From Lentibacillus salicampi (lineage in GTDB: Bacteria > Bacillota > Bacilli > Bacillales > Amphibacillaceae): a DNA stretch of 64,000 nt. The notes under the pieces were generated by a model. It saw only the letters and a program-made list of their open reading frames with translations. It had not been told where the DNA came from and did no database searches. Location of the stretch: assembly GCF_004565465.1 (NCBI RefSeq), contig NZ_SRHY01000001.1:310001-374000 (forward strand). The letters run 5' to 3'. Positions 19,103 through 28,259 of this stretch are shown piece by piece (within the stretch, counting starts at the first letter, position 1; every line of letters starts with the position of its first letter). Position numbers and translations under genes: made by a program.

Positions 19103-19339
19103 GTGGCAGACGTATTTGATAAAGTAAAAGATATTATTGTAGATAAACTTGAAGTAGAAGAATCACAAGTGAAAATGGAAGCTTCTTTCAAAGATGATCT
19201 TGAGGCTGATTCACTTGACGTGGTAGAGCTTGTTATGGAACTTGAAGATGAATTTGACATGGAAATCGCCGATGAGGAAGCTGAAAAAATCAATACGGTT
19301 GGTGATGCTGTCAATTACATAAACAGCAGCCAGTCCTGA
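19103..19339 (+). CDS. acpP: Acyl carrier protein
   Basis: A 78-residue acidic acyl carrier protein that holds growing acyl chains. The phosphopantetheine attachment serine is Ser37 in [11 protein letters not shown]. The start is GTG, with an AAAGGGGGTGA site 7-8 bases upstream. It is the last gene of the FapR operon, followed by a terminator-like hairpin and rnc, as in B. subtilis. Confidence 0.97.
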   Translation: MADVFDKVKDIIVDKLEVEESQVKMEASFKDDLEADSLDVVELVMELEDEFDMEIADEEAEKINTVGDAVNYINSSQS

Positions 19340-19352
19340 TGTTATATAGTTT

Positions 19353-19386
19353 TGGAGAAAGTCCCGTATCACATGGGGCTTTCTAT
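19353..19386 (+). terminator. Terminator-like hairpin after acpP
   Basis: AGAAAGTCCC pairs with GGGGCTTTCT across a 9-base loop. The T-tract after the stem is short, so termination may be partial, leaving some read-through into rnc. Confidence 0.5.
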
Positions 19387-19433
19387 CCATTTCAGTAAAG
19401 GAATCTAATCTTAATGTTAAGTGGTGATAACGC

Positions 19434-20117
19434 ATGTCCTTTTCACAATTGGAAAAGCAGCTGGACATTACGTTTCATGATCATGACCTGCTGAAACAGG
19501 CTTTTACACATTCATCATATGTGAATGAGCATCGGGACAAACAATTTTCGGATAATGAACGTTTGGAATTTTTGGGTGATGCCGTTCTTGAACTGGGTGT
19601 GTCCCAATATTTATACAAGCAGAAGGAACGCTTGGCAGAAGGAGATTTGACTAAATTACGTGCTTCGATTGTCTGTGAACCGTCTCTCTTTGAATTTTCC
19701 CGGGACATGAATTTCGGTGATTATTTGTTGCTTGGCCGGGGTGAGGAGCAGTCCGGTGGCCGTGAGCGTCCGGCGATTCTGGCAGATGTATTTGAAGCAT
19801 TTCTCGGGGCATTGTATCTTGATCAGGGTTACGATGTCGTTATCCAATTCCTGAAAACTTATGTTTATCCGAAAATCACGACAGGTGCTTTTTCGCATGC
19901 GATGGATTATAAAAGCAAACTGCAGGAATATGTGCAGCAGCACCGCAACCACAGCATTGATTATGTGATTGCCGATGAAAAAGGACCTTCTCATGATAAG
20001 GAGTTCGTTGCACAGGCCATTATAAATGGTGATGTAACAGGCAAGGGGACAGGCCATACTAAAAAAGAGGCTGAGCAGCGTGCTGCGAAACACGCGCTGG
20101 ATACACTGGAGGAATGA
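19434..20117 (+). CDS. rnc: Ribonuclease III
   Basis: Double-strand-specific endoribonuclease, 227 residues, that processes rRNA and small cytoplasmic RNA precursors. The RNase III signature [15 protein letters not shown] and the second acidic site [15 protein letters not shown] are intact. The C-terminal double-stranded RNA-binding domain (about 155-225) ends [16 protein letters not shown]. It is a little shorter at the N-terminus than B. subtilis Rnc. A terminator follows. Confidence 0.96.
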   Translation: MSFSQLEKQLDITFHDHDLLKQAFTHSSYVNEHRDKQFSDNERLEFLGDAVLELGVSQYLYKQKERLAEGDLTKLRASIVCEPSLFEFSRDMNFGDYLLLGRGEEQSGGRERPAILADVFEAFLGALYLDQGYDVVIQFLKTYVYPKITTGAFSHAMDYKSKLQEYVQQHRNHSIDYVIADEKGPSHDKEFVAQAIINGDVTGKGTGHTKKEAEQRAAKHALDTLEE

Positions 20118-20122
20118 ATTTT

Positions 20123-20167
20123 AAAAGGCTGCGTGCTTGTGGAATAAGCACCAGCCCTTTTATTTGG
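20123..20167 (+). terminator. Intrinsic terminator after rnc
   Basis: AAAAGGCTG pairs with CAGCCCTTTT (one bulge), with an inner GTGCTT/AAGCAC extension and a following T-rich tail. It ends the rnc transcript. Confidence 0.75.
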
Positions 20168-20194
20168 TTAACGTAGTGCCCCGCGCTTTTCTTA

Positions 20195-20222
20195 AGCCGC
20201 ATTTTTCCTCAGAAGAATGCGG
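20195..20222. repeat. Small palindrome between rnc and yfkK
   Basis: GCCGCATT and AATGCGGC form an 8-bp stem with a short interior. It has no T-tract on either side. It may be part of a degraded intergenic element (the nearby CGCGCTTTTCTTA also occurs near 42830) or assist termination of the minus-strand gene. Confidence 0.35.
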
Positions 20223-20296
20223 CTCCACCTCGTTAACTGTAAACGGCTTTATATTCATCTAACATGAATGTCGGTTTTGCTCCTGCCTTTTAGATG

Positions 20297-20521
20297 TTAT
20301 GCTTTCCTAACAGACCGCAGTTCAGCAATAAACGCCTGTGTTTCGGACGCGCTCAGCTGCCCTCTTTGTTTCACCATATCATACATAAATTTGATTTCCC
20401 CATATTTGTCCAGATCATAGTCTTCCGCGTCCATTACCTCGCGATTGACGACACTTAATTGTTCAGCCAGTTCATCCAGCATAAATTTTAGATTTTCCTG
20501 TGTTGGATTTTCCAGGTTCAT
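20297..20521 (-). CDS. DUF1128 (UPF0435) family protein, YfkK-like
   Basis: A 74-residue soluble acidic protein of the DUF1128/UPF0435 family, to which B. subtilis YfkK belongs; function unknown. Recognisable features are PTQENLKFMLDELAEQL, the central AEDYDLDKYGEIKFMYDMV and the basic end ELRSVRKA. A GGGGGTAT-type ribosome site precedes the ATG. It sits alone on the minus strand, divergent from smc. YfkK lies elsewhere in B. subtilis, so this position is a local rearrangement relative to it. Confidence 0.8.
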   Translation of the reverse strand: MNLENPTQENLKFMLDELAEQLSVVNREVMDAEDYDLDKYGEIKFMYDMVKQRGQLSASETQAFIAELRSVRKA

Positions 20522-20673
20522 ATGAATACCCCCTTCTCAAATAGCCCCATAAAGCTTATGTATTGGATTAAGCCTTCTTTTACGCTTCTCTTTATGATAA
20601 AATAAATGCGTTAAAATGCCAACAGGCTGATACATATTTTGCAGAATCCCTGAATGACATTAGGAGAATGGTT

Positions 20674-23600
20674 ATGTATTTGAAACGATTGGAAAGCGTG
20701 GGCTTCAAATCATTTGCTGAACGGATCAATGTGGAGTTTGTTCCGGGTGTGACAGCAGTGGTCGGCCCAAATGGAAGCGGAAAAAGTAATATTACCGATG
20801 CGATCAGGTGGGTGCTGGGTGAGCAGTCGGCCAGGTCATTGCGCGGCTCGAAAATGGAGGACATCATTTTTCAGGGCAGTGACACAAGACGTGCGCTTAA
20901 TTTCGCTGAAGTGACACTTGCGCTGGACAACAGTGACAAGGAACTTCCGCTCGATTACGAGGAAGTTAGTGTCACCAGACGTGTCTATCGTTCCGGTGAA
21001 AGTGAATTTTATCTCAATAAACAATCCTGCCGCTTAAAAGATATTATCGATTTATTTATGGACTCAGGGCTTGGGCGTGAAGCATTCTCAATCATCAGTC
21101 AGGGAAAAGTCGAAGAAATACTCAGTTCTAAAGCAGAAGAACGTCGGACGATTTTTGAGGAAGCTGCTGGTGTATTAAAGTACAAGCAACGCAAGAAGAA
21201 AGCTGAGTATAAATTAGCCGAAACACAAGAAAACTTAAATCGTGTGGAAGATATTATCCATGAAATCGAACAGCAAATTGAACCATTGAAGGAACAGGCT
21301 GAAACCGCACAAACATATCTGGATAAAAAGGAACAATTGAAGCAGTATGAAATTTCGCTGCTTATTACGGAAATCGAAAAGCTTCATGGTGAGTGGCAAG
21401 CGCTGCTGGATGAATTGGAGAAAGAAAAAACAGATGAATTGAACCAGAAAACAGCCATACAGACTCATGAAGCTGAACTGGAACAAGAGCGGCAGGCACT
21501 GCAAAAGCTTGATGCTGAAATCGAACAGCTGCAGACACAACTGCTCACAACAACGCAGCAGCTTGAACAATACGAAGGTAAAAAGCAAGTGTTCAATGAA
21601 CGGGTCAAACACTTTGCCGAGAACAAAGAGAAGCTGGAAGCACAGAAAAAAGAAACGGCAGAACGGATTGAAATGCTCGAATATGAACTCGGTCAGGAAC
21701 AAGCGAAACTTTCATCCTTGCAGAAAAATCGTAACGCCACGAAAGAGCACGTGAAGCAGCTGAAAACGAAGCTGACGACAGACAGGGAAAACATTGCCGG
21801 ACAGATTGAGGAGCTAAAATCCGATTATATTGAGTATTTAAATGAACAGGCTGCCAAACGGAATGAAAAACAATCGATTCGGCAGCAGCTTGAGCAAATT
21901 TCCGGCAAGAAAGAAAAACAAGCCGGCAAATTTGAAGGCTTGCTGGCGGAAAGGAAAGAACTCAGCGAGAAAACGGAAAAATTGAAGGCGGATTATGCTG
22001 AACAGGACACAAGTTGGCAGGCAAAATCACAGGCTGTGCAGCAGATGAAAGACGACCTGACACATAAACGCAATGATTTTCAGGAAGCGCAGACAAAACT
22101 GTATCAGGGCTATCAATATATTGAAAAACTGAAGTCCAAAAAAGAAATGCTTGCCGATATGAAAGAAGATTTTCAAGGTTTTTTCTATGGGGTTAAAGCA
22201 GTCCTCAAGGCCCGAGAGGATTCGAAACTTGACGGGATCCGCGGGGCTGTTATCGAGCTGGTTGATGTTCCGAAACACTATATTACGGCAATTGAAACCG
22301 TATTGGGCGGACAGGCTCAACACGTTGTTGTTAAGGATGATCAAGCGGCCCGACAGGCGATCAGCTGGCTAAAAAAAACAAACAGTGGCCGTGCCACCTT
22401 TTTGCCGCTCAGCTCAATCCAGGAGCGGTTTGTTCCGAAAGGGATGCTGACAAAGGCAGAGAATCATCCAGGATTTGTCGGAGTCGCCAGTGATCTCGTA
22501 TCAGCAGCACCCGAATTTCAAACAGCTGTTAATCATTTAATGGGGCATGTCCTCGTGGCTAAAACATTGAAGGATGCCAATGCGATCGCAGGGCTGGTCA
22601 ATCGTAAGCACCGGGTCGTTACGGTTGAAGGCGATGTGGTTAATCCCGGTGGTTCCATGTCCGGAGGTGCGCAAAAAAAATCTAAACAATCATTATTTAC
22701 AAGAGAAAAAGATTTGCAGGAAGTGACTGAAAAACTGACCAGCTTCCAACAAAAAGCAAACGCCTTTGAAGTTCAGGTTGACAAGCAAAAGCGACAGATT
22801 AGCCAGCTTGAGACGGAACTTCAGGCCGAAGAGGAAGCACTCAGCCATGAACAGGAAAAGCTTCAGGAAATTCGAACATCCTATAAAGAAGCTGAAATGA
22901 AGCTGGCCTCATTGAATGACAATCTTCAATTATATGATCAGGACAAACAGCAGTTTGACCAGGATACGAGTGAATTAAATGCACGTGACAAGGAGTTGAC
23001 AAAAGCACTGGAAGTCATTTCCGGCCAACTCGAATCCCAGCAGCAGGAAATTGATAAGTTATCAGAGCAGGAAGAGACATTTCAGGAAAATCAAGAACAG
23101 CTGAAAGAAGATTACCAGAAGGCACAAGTTACTCTCGCTGAGCAGGATGAACGGTTGAAAAACCAGCGTGAAAAAACAAATGACTTGGAAACACAGTTGA
23201 GCGATTATGAGGAGCAGAATGAGATTTATGCCAACGATTTGAGCGAGCTGTTGGATATGCAGAGCACTCAGGAAACCGAGGAACAAATTGAAACGCATAT
23301 TTCCTCGGCCAAAACAGATAAAGAAACCATTACTGAAAAAATCCAAACAATGCGCGCCAATCGTTCCGAACGTACTCAAGTTCTGCAGGATCAGGACCGT
23401 GAACTGAAAGAAGAAAACAAAAGACACCAGGCATTTAAGGAAGCGATTCAGGAAAAAGAAGTCAAAGCGAACCGTCTCGATGTCGAGCTTGAGAATCGTC
23501 TGTCCAAGCTGCAAACGGAGTATACAATGACATTTGAAAAGGCCGGACAGAGTTATGATAAGACCGATAATATCGAGGAAACGCAAACAATGGTCGCGCA

Positions 23601-24240
23601 AATAAAGCAGTCCATCGACCAATTGGGCACAGTCAATTTGGGGGCTATCGATGAATACGATCGTGTTTCGGAACGTTATGACTTTTTATCTAAGCAACAA
23701 AACGATCTTGTTGAAGCAAAACAGACACTGCACCAGGTCATTGCCGAAATGGATGAAGAAATGGAAAAACGGTTTGGCGATACGTTCGGAAAAATTAAAG
23801 AGGAATTTTCTATCGTCTTTAAGCAATTGTTTGGTGGTGGCCAGGCCGAACTGAAACTGACCGACCCGAAAAACCTGCTTGATACCGGCGTGGATATCAT
23901 TGCTTCTCCACCCGGCAAGAAGCTGCAGCACCTCGGACTGCTTTCAGGCGGGGAGCGTGCTTTGACTGCCATTGCTTTATTGTTTGCGATACTGCGAGTC
24001 CGTCCTGTGCCATTCTGTGTATTGGACGAGGTTGAGGCGGCACTGGATGAAGCCAATGTCGTGCGGTTTGCCAAATATTTGAAAACATATAGCGAAAACA
24101 CGCAATTCATTGTGATTACCCATCGCAAGGGCACCATGGAAGAATCGGATGTACTGTACGGTGTGACCATGCAGGAATCCGGTGTCTCACGTCTCGTCTC
24201 GGTTCGGCTTGAAGAAACTGAAGAACTCATTAATGCATAA
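20674..24240 (+). CDS. smc: Chromosome segregation ATPase SMC
   Basis: The structural maintenance of chromosomes protein, about 1188 residues, which forms the condensin ring with ScpA and ScpB. The N-terminal head begins MYLKRLESVGFKSFAER and has Walker A GPNGSGKSN. Two long Glu/Gln/Lys-rich coiled coils (about 165-500 and 680-1020) flank the hinge (about 510-675, GAVIELVDVPKHY to GGSMSGGAQ). The C-terminal head has the signature LLSGGERALTAIALLF and Walker B PFCVLDEVEAALDE. I chose ATG 20674 because AGGAG is 7 bases upstream and homologues start at MFLKRL; ATG 20668 is too close. ftsY follows at 15 bp. Confidence 0.97.
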   Translation: MYLKRLESVGFKSFAERINVEFVPGVTAVVGPNGSGKSNITDAIRWVLGEQSARSLRGSKMEDIIFQGSDTRRALNFAEVTLALDNSDKELPLDYEEVSVTRRVYRSGESEFYLNKQSCRLKDIIDLFMDSGLGREAFSIISQGKVEEILSSKAEERRTIFEEAAGVLKYKQRKKKAEYKLAETQENLNRVEDIIHEIEQQIEPLKEQAETAQTYLDKKEQLKQYEISLLITEIEKLHGEWQALLDELEKEKTDELNQKTAIQTHEAELEQERQALQKLDAEIEQLQTQLLTTTQQLEQYEGKKQVFNERVKHFAENKEKLEAQKKETAERIEMLEYELGQEQAKLSSLQKNRNATKEHVKQLKTKLTTDRENIAGQIEELKSDYIEYLNEQAAKRNEKQSIRQQLEQISGKKEKQAGKFEGLLAERKELSEKTEKLKADYAEQDTSWQAKSQAVQQMKDDLTHKRNDFQEAQTKLYQGYQYIEKLKSKKEMLADMKEDFQGFFYGVKAVLKAREDSKLDGIRGAVIELVDVPKHYITAIETVLGGQAQHVVVKDDQAARQAISWLKKTNSGRATFLPLSSIQERFVPKGMLTKAENHPGFVGVASDLVSAAPEFQTAVNHLMGHVLVAKTLKDANAIAGLVNRKHRVVTVEGDVVNPGGSMSGGAQKKSKQSLFTREKDLQEVTEKLTSFQQKANAFEVQVDKQKRQISQLETELQAEEEALSHEQEKLQEIRTSYKEAEMKLASLNDNLQLYDQDKQQFDQDTSELNARDKELTKALEVISGQLESQQQEIDKLSEQEETFQENQEQLKEDYQKAQVTLAEQDERLKNQREKTNDLETQLSDYEEQNEIYANDLSELLDMQSTQETEEQIETHISSAKTDKETITEKIQTMRANRSERTQVLQDQDRELKEENKRHQAFKEAIQEKEVKANRLDVELENRLSKLQTEYTMTFEKAGQSYDKTDNIEETQTMVAQIKQSIDQLGTVNLGAIDEYDRVSERYDFLSKQQNDLVEAKQTLHQVIAEMDEEMEKRFGDTFGKIKEEFSIVFKQLFGGGQAELKLTDPKNLLDTGVDIIASPPGKKLQHLGLLSGGERALTAIALLFAILRVRPVPFCVLDEVEAALDEANVVRFAKYLKTYSENTQFIVITHRKGTMEESDVLYGVTMQESGVSRLVSVRLEETEELINA

Positions 24241-24255
24241 GGAGGTATTCGTATT

Positions 24256-25257
24256 ATGGGGTTCATGGATAAATTGAAAAATAGGTTTAAACAGAATGAA
24301 GATGAAACAGAAGACGTTTCCCAAAAGTATAAACAAGGGATGGAAAAAACCCGTCAATCGTTTTCCGTGAAACTGAACGATCTGATAGCGCGCTACCGCA
24401 AAGTAGACGAGGATTTTTTTGAAGAACTTGAAGAAGTGCTGATTGCGGCAGATGTCGGGGTTAATACCGTTATGGATCTTGTCGATGAACTGAAAATGGA
24501 AGTAAAACGACAAAACATTAAAGACACAAAAGAAATCAAAGATGTTATTTCCGAAAAGCTGGTGGAAATCTATTACGGTGATGATGACGAAGAAGTTGAG
24601 AAACTGAACATACAGGAAGACGAGCTTTCCGTCATTCTTGTTGTCGGTGTCAACGGTGTCGGTAAAACAACGTCAATCGGTAAATTGGCCCATCAATTAA
24701 AACAGGAAGGCAAAAGCGTTATGCTGGCTGCAGGCGATACCTTCCGCGCAGGGGCCATCGAGCAACTGGATGTCTGGGGGGGAAGAGCCGGTGTTGACGT
24801 CATCAAACAAGGTGAAGGCAGTGATCCGGCTGCGGTTATTTTCGACGGAATCAAAGCGGCGAAATCGCGCAACGCTGATGTTTTGATCTGTGACACTGCC
24901 GGCCGGCTGCAAAACAAAGTTAATTTAATGAACGAGCTTGCGAAAGTAAATCGGGTGATCGAACGGGAAGTGCCCGGCGCACCGCATGAGGTACTGCTTG
25001 TATTGGATGCGACGACCGGTCAGAATGCCATGAGCCAGGCCAAGACGTTTTCCGATGCGACCGATGTATCCGGAATTGTTCTGACGAAGCTGGATGGCAC
25101 AGCAAAAGGTGGCATTGTACTGGCCATTCGCAATGAGCTGCAGATTCCGGTCAAATTCGCCGGTCTGGGTGAAGGAATTGAGGATCTGCAGGCGTTTGAC
25201 GCACATGCATTTGTCTATGGATTATTTGCGGATCTCCTTGAAGAAGATGCTGAATGA
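24256..25257 (+). CDS. ftsY: Signal recognition particle receptor FtsY
   Basis: The SRP receptor GTPase at the membrane, 333 residues, which docks ribosome-SRP complexes. A short acidic N-terminal region precedes the four-helix N domain. The G domain shows GVNGVGKTTSIGKLA (G1), DTFRAGAIEQL, DTAGRLQN (G3), TKLDGTAKGG (G4) and GLGEGIEDLQAFD. A strong AAGGAGG site precedes the ATG. It forms an smc-ftsY-ylxM-ffh group, all SRP-related apart from smc. Confidence 0.97.
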   Translation: MGFMDKLKNRFKQNEDETEDVSQKYKQGMEKTRQSFSVKLNDLIARYRKVDEDFFEELEEVLIAADVGVNTVMDLVDELKMEVKRQNIKDTKEIKDVISEKLVEIYYGDDDEEVEKLNIQEDELSVILVVGVNGVGKTTSIGKLAHQLKQEGKSVMLAAGDTFRAGAIEQLDVWGGRAGVDVIKQGEGSDPAAVIFDGIKAAKSRNADVLICDTAGRLQNKVNLMNELAKVNRVIEREVPGAPHEVLLVLDATTGQNAMSQAKTFSDATDVSGIVLTKLDGTAKGGIVLAIRNELQIPVKFAGLGEGIEDLQAFDAHAFVYGLFADLLEEDAE

Positions 25258-25326
25258 TGGTAAACTTTTGTAAAGGAGTTTCACTTAACAAGAGACAGAA
25301 TACATATCTGACAAGGGGTGGATGAA

Positions 25327-25644
25327 TTGCTGGAAAAAACAACACGCGTCAACTATTTATTCGATTTTTATCAGCCGCTGTTGACCCCAAAACAACAAAG
25401 TTACATGGATATGTATTATCGTGAAGACTACTCGCTCGGTGAAATTTCCGAATTATTGCAGGTGACACGACAGGCCGTTTATGATAATATCAGACGAACC
25501 GAAACGATGCTCGAATCGTATGAAAAAAAGCTTCGATTATATGATAAATTCCAAAAGCGCGCAGCTATTTTGGAGAAGATGGATCATTCAGCAGAAGATA
25601 GTGAAATAAAAGCGTTTATCCATCAACTACAAGAATTAGAGTAG
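25327..25644 (+). CDS. ylxM: SRP-associated helix-turn-helix protein YlxM
   Basis: A UPF0122 family protein of 105 residues encoded just before ffh. In streptococci the homologue binds SRP components and modulates their GTPase activity. The sequence has a sigma-region-4-like helix-turn-helix ([21 protein letters not shown]) and a helical tail. I chose TTG 25327 ([16 protein letters not shown]), which aligns with B. subtilis YlxM and has an AAGGGGTGG site about 5 bases upstream; the in-frame GTG at 25318 lies within that site. Confidence 0.9.
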   Translation: MLEKTTRVNYLFDFYQPLLTPKQQSYMDMYYREDYSLGEISELLQVTRQAVYDNIRRTETMLESYEKKLRLYDKFQKRAAILEKMDHSAEDSEIKAFIHQLQELE

Positions 25645-25657
25645 GGGGACACCTTCT

Positions 25658-27004
25658 ATGGCATTTGAAGGACTGGCCGAGCGCCTGCAAAGTACCATGA
25701 AAAAAATTACCGGCAAGGGAAAGGTTTCCGAGCAGGATGTAAAAGAAATGACGCGGGAAGTCCGTCTTGCCTTACTTGAGGCGGACGTAAACTTCAAAGT
25801 TGTCAAAGATCTGATCAAACGCATTAAAGAACGTGCTGTCGGACAGGAAGTAATGGAAAGTTTAACACCTGGTCAGCAGGTTATTAAAGTTGTCAAAGAA
25901 GAACTATCCGACCTGATGGGTGGTGAACAAAGCAAGATAGCTGTCGCCGATCGACCGCCAACCGTTATTATGATGGCCGGTTTGCAGGGCGCTGGAAAAA
26001 CAACGACAAGTGGCAAACTGGCCAATCATTTGCGGAAAAAACACAACCGTTCACCCCTATTGGTGGCAGCTGATGTGTACCGACCAGCAGCCATCGACCA
26101 ACTTGAAACGGTTGGTCAGCAGCTCGATGTACCTGTGTTTTCCAAAGGAACAGATGCCAATCCGGTTGATATAGCACGTGATGCACTTGAACAGGCGAAG
26201 GAAGAACACCATGATTACGTGATCATTGATACGGCTGGCCGGCTTCATGTTGATGGTGATTTGATGGCTGAGCTGGAACAAATCAAAGCGGTGGTTGATC
26301 CAGATGAAATTTTTCTCGTTGTCGACGCCATGACCGGTCAGGATGCTGTCAACGTCGCGGAAAGTTTCAATGAACAATTGGAACTCTCGGGTGTTGTCCT
26401 GACCAAACTTGACGGTGATACACGCGGGGGTGCAGCACTTTCCATCAAAGCGGTTACCGGTAAGCCGATTAAATTCGCGGGTATGGGAGAAAAACTGGAT
26501 CAGCTCGAACCCTTCCGACCGGAAAGCATGGCATCACGGATCCTTGGCATGGGTGACGTTTTGAGCCTGATTGACAAAGCGGAAACGAACGTCAACGAAA
26601 AGCAGGCGAAAGAACTCGAAGAAAAAATGCGTACGATGTCATTCACGTTTGATGATTTTCTGGAGCAAATGGGACAGGTTAAAAAAATGGGCCCACTGGA
26701 AGATCTGATGAATATGATTCCGGGCGCCAACAAGATGAAAGGCTTGAAAAATGCACAACTTGACGAAAAACAGCTTGTCTATGTCGAAGCGATCATACAA
26801 TCTATGACGAAAGATGAGAGGCAAGATCCGGGCTTAATGAATGCAAGCCGGAAAAAACGGATTGCCAAAGGATCCGGAACTTCTGTCTCACAGGTGAATC
26901 GACTATTAAAGCAATTTAATGAGATGAAGAAAATGATGAAACAGATGACCAGCATGCAAAAAGGTGGCAAAAAAGGGAAAGGCATGAACCTGCCGTTTAT
27001 GTAA
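25658..27004 (+). CDS. ffh: Signal recognition particle protein Ffh
   Basis: The SRP54 homologue, 448 residues, which binds signal sequences on nascent chains together with 4.5S/scRNA. The NG domain has LQGAGKTTTSGKLA, DTAGRLHVD, TKLDGDTRGGAAL and GMGEKLDQLEPF. The methionine-rich M domain (about 300-448) includes the RNA-binding stretch RIAKGSGTSVSQVNRLLKQF and ends GKGMNLPFM. It is followed by a 416-bp non-coding region holding a palindromic repeat. Confidence 0.97.
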   Translation: MAFEGLAERLQSTMKKITGKGKVSEQDVKEMTREVRLALLEADVNFKVVKDLIKRIKERAVGQEVMESLTPGQQVIKVVKEELSDLMGGEQSKIAVADRPPTVIMMAGLQGAGKTTTSGKLANHLRKKHNRSPLLVAADVYRPAAIDQLETVGQQLDVPVFSKGTDANPVDIARDALEQAKEEHHDYVIIDTAGRLHVDGDLMAELEQIKAVVDPDEIFLVVDAMTGQDAVNVAESFNEQLELSGVVLTKLDGDTRGGAALSIKAVTGKPIKFAGMGEKLDQLEPFRPESMASRILGMGDVLSLIDKAETNVNEKQAKELEEKMRTMSFTFDDFLEQMGQVKKMGPLEDLMNMIPGANKMKGLKNAQLDEKQLVYVEAIIQSMTKDERQDPGLMNASRKKRIAKGSGTSVSQVNRLLKQFNEMKKMMKQMTSMQKGGKKGKGMNLPFM

Positions 27005-27354
27005 ACTGAAGGGCACCGCTCCAGAAATACGCTCAGTTGTGCTTTATAATCCCGCAAGACATTTGTTTATTACTTCTTGAAGGGGATATTAAAGCATGTA
27101 AATCCTTACTGGCAGCCCGTACACACGTAGACTCCTGGGGGAGCTGAGGTATCGGTGAGACCCCGGAGCGCGTCAGCGCGAGGAGGCTCACCAGCCGCCC
27201 CCGGAAAGCGAAGTGTGTACGGGCTTGCGGGGCAGAAAGCGACAAAAGAAGCGGAAATATGTTGCTGTATATATCGACTGCGTGGGAACAAATCAACAAT
27301 GTTCACGTGAAGTGCTGCCGATTTAAATTTATATGTTCTGTAATGCAAAAACAC
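27005..27354. other. Non-coding region between ffh and the rpsP promoter
   Basis: This interval contains no credible gene. Its main content is the palindromic element at 27114-27225. The flanking sequence on both sides is AT-rich and unremarkable. I see no clear terminator for ffh other than the element itself. Confidence 0.6.
27114..27225 (+). repeat. Palindromic intergenic repeat, copy A
   Basis: An element of 112 bp bounded by a perfect 13-bp inverted repeat (AGCCCGTACACAC at 27114-27126, its complement at 27213-27225). The core carries GACTCCTGGGGG, a second stem GGTGAG/CTCACC, a small apical GCGC-GTCA-GCGC hairpin, GAGGAGGCT and CCCGGAAAGCG. The same core appears twice between sucC and sucD, but each copy has a different end stem. 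The nested pairing looks like a folded RNA or DNA cruciform. It lies between ffh and rpsP, outside any gene. Confidence 0.8.
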
Positions 27355-27383
27355 TTTACAGACGTCACTTCATCTGTTAGAAT
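27355..27383 (+). promoter_or_regulatory. rpsP promoter
   Basis: TTTACA (27355-27360), exactly 17 bases, TAGAAT (27378-27383): a good sigma-A promoter, predicting a leader of about 30 bases before rpsP. Confidence 0.75.
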
Positions 27384-27420
27384 CTAAAACTGTGAAACAA
27401 AAGACATTGGAGGTGACATC

Positions 27421-27687
27421 ATGGCGGTTAAAATTCGTATGAAACGTATGGGATCGAAACGTAATCCTTTTTACCGTATTGTGGTAGCTGATTCACGTTC
27501 ACCAAGAGATGGACGTTTTATCGAGCAAATTGGAACGTATAATCCTGTTGTAAGCCCGATTGAAGTAAAGATAAATGAAGAAAAAGCATTGGATTGGATG
27601 ACAAAAGGTGCGAAGCCGAGTGATACAGTCCGTAATCTTTTCTCAAAACAAGGCATCATGACAAAATTTCACGAACAGAAAAACTAA
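27421..27687 (+). CDS. rpsP: 30S ribosomal protein S16
   Basis: A component of the small ribosomal subunit, 88 residues, normal length. The conserved start [20 protein letters not shown] and the following [22 protein letters not shown] identify it. An ATTGGAGGTGA ribosome site precedes it. It heads a short unit with khpA that ends in a terminator, with its own promoter upstream. Confidence 0.98.
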   Translation: MAVKIRMKRMGSKRNPFYRIVVADSRSPRDGRFIEQIGTYNPVVSPIEVKINEEKALDWMTKGAKPSDTVRNLFSKQGIMTKFHEQKN

Positions 27688-27708
27688 TCGTAAAGTAGTG
27701 TGATAATC

Positions 27709-27936
27709 ATGAAAGCCCTGATTGAAACCATTGTGACACAGTTGGTTGATTATCCTGATGACATCGTTGTGACGGAAACGGAAGAAGATGCAAAAGTCGT
27801 CTACCATTTGACCGTCAACCAAAACGATGTCGGTAAGGTAATCGGAAAAAATGGACGAATTGCCAAAGCAATCCGTACTGTCGTTTACGCAGCAAAGTCA
27901 GACACAAACAAGCGTATTTATTTGGATATTATGTAA
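27709..27936 (+). CDS. khpA: KH-domain RNA-binding protein KhpA (YlqC)
   Basis: A single KH-domain protein of 75 residues. The KH signature VGKVIGKNGRIAKAIRTVVYAA contains the GxxG RNA-binding loop. In streptococci and other Firmicutes it pairs with KhpB (Jag) and affects cell division and RNA fate. The ATG at 27709 (MKALIETIVTQLVDYP) aligns with the family; the in-frame GTG at 27700 has no better ribosome site. It lies 21 bp after rpsP. Confidence 0.92.
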   Translation: MKALIETIVTQLVDYPDDIVVTETEEDAKVVYHLTVNQNDVGKVIGKNGRIAKAIRTVVYAAKSDTNKRIYLDIM

Positions 27937-27965
27937 AGGGAGAGGGTAGACCTTTCCCTTTTTTA
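27935..27965 (+). terminator. Intrinsic terminator after khpA
   Basis: AAAGGGAGAGG pairs with CCTTTCCCTTT around a GTAGA loop, with a T-run. It begins at the khpA stop codon and separates rpsP-khpA from ylqD-rimM-trmD. Confidence 0.8.
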
Positions 27966-27979
27966 CAAATGAAAGAAGT

Positions 27980-28201
27980 TGTTCAAATAACCCGATAACA
28001 ATGACACAGCGAAGAGGACCTTCTGCTAAAACCACCCACGTCAATCGTCAACTGCAGAAGTTATTACGACGCGCGAGAAGCCCGATCTCGAATCTGCGCC
28101 GCCTCGAAGTTTGACGCGATTGACATGCTAGTGCGCGTTGGCAATTGACGTCGTGCAGTTAGCCTGCCGGTGCCGGTCCTTGTTATTCTCCTTTGTGAAC
28201 A
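27980..28201. repeat. 222-bp intergenic element with interrupted terminal inverted repeats
   Basis: The ends mirror each other: TGTTCA, 9 bases, ATAACAA on the left (27980-28001) and TTGTTAT, 9 bases, TGAACA on the right (28180-28201). Inside, AGGACC (28015) pairs with GGTCCT (28175), GTCAATCG-TCAA (about 28040) pairs with TTGA-CG-CGATTGAC (about 28110), and CGAGA/TCTCG forms a hairpin near 28075. It has no coding capacity I can support. The symmetry suggests a small non-autonomous mobile element (MITE-like) or a large structured RNA. It lies between the khpA terminator and ylqD. Confidence 0.6.
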
Positions 28202-28259
28202 TGTATTTGAATGGATTCATCTCTATACCGAGACCGTCCGGAGAGAGTGGGGAGCCAAT

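Noticed and set aside
23062-23622. A 186-codon minus-strand open frame inside smc
   Set aside because: It mirrors the coiled-coil region; its Phe/Leu-rich composition is the complement of Lys/Gln/Glu codons, not a membrane protein.
28170-28259. Longer N-terminus for YlqD from ATG 28170
   Set aside because: The extra 30 codons lie in the repeat element and do not match the family; the ATG at 28260 has a good ribosome site.
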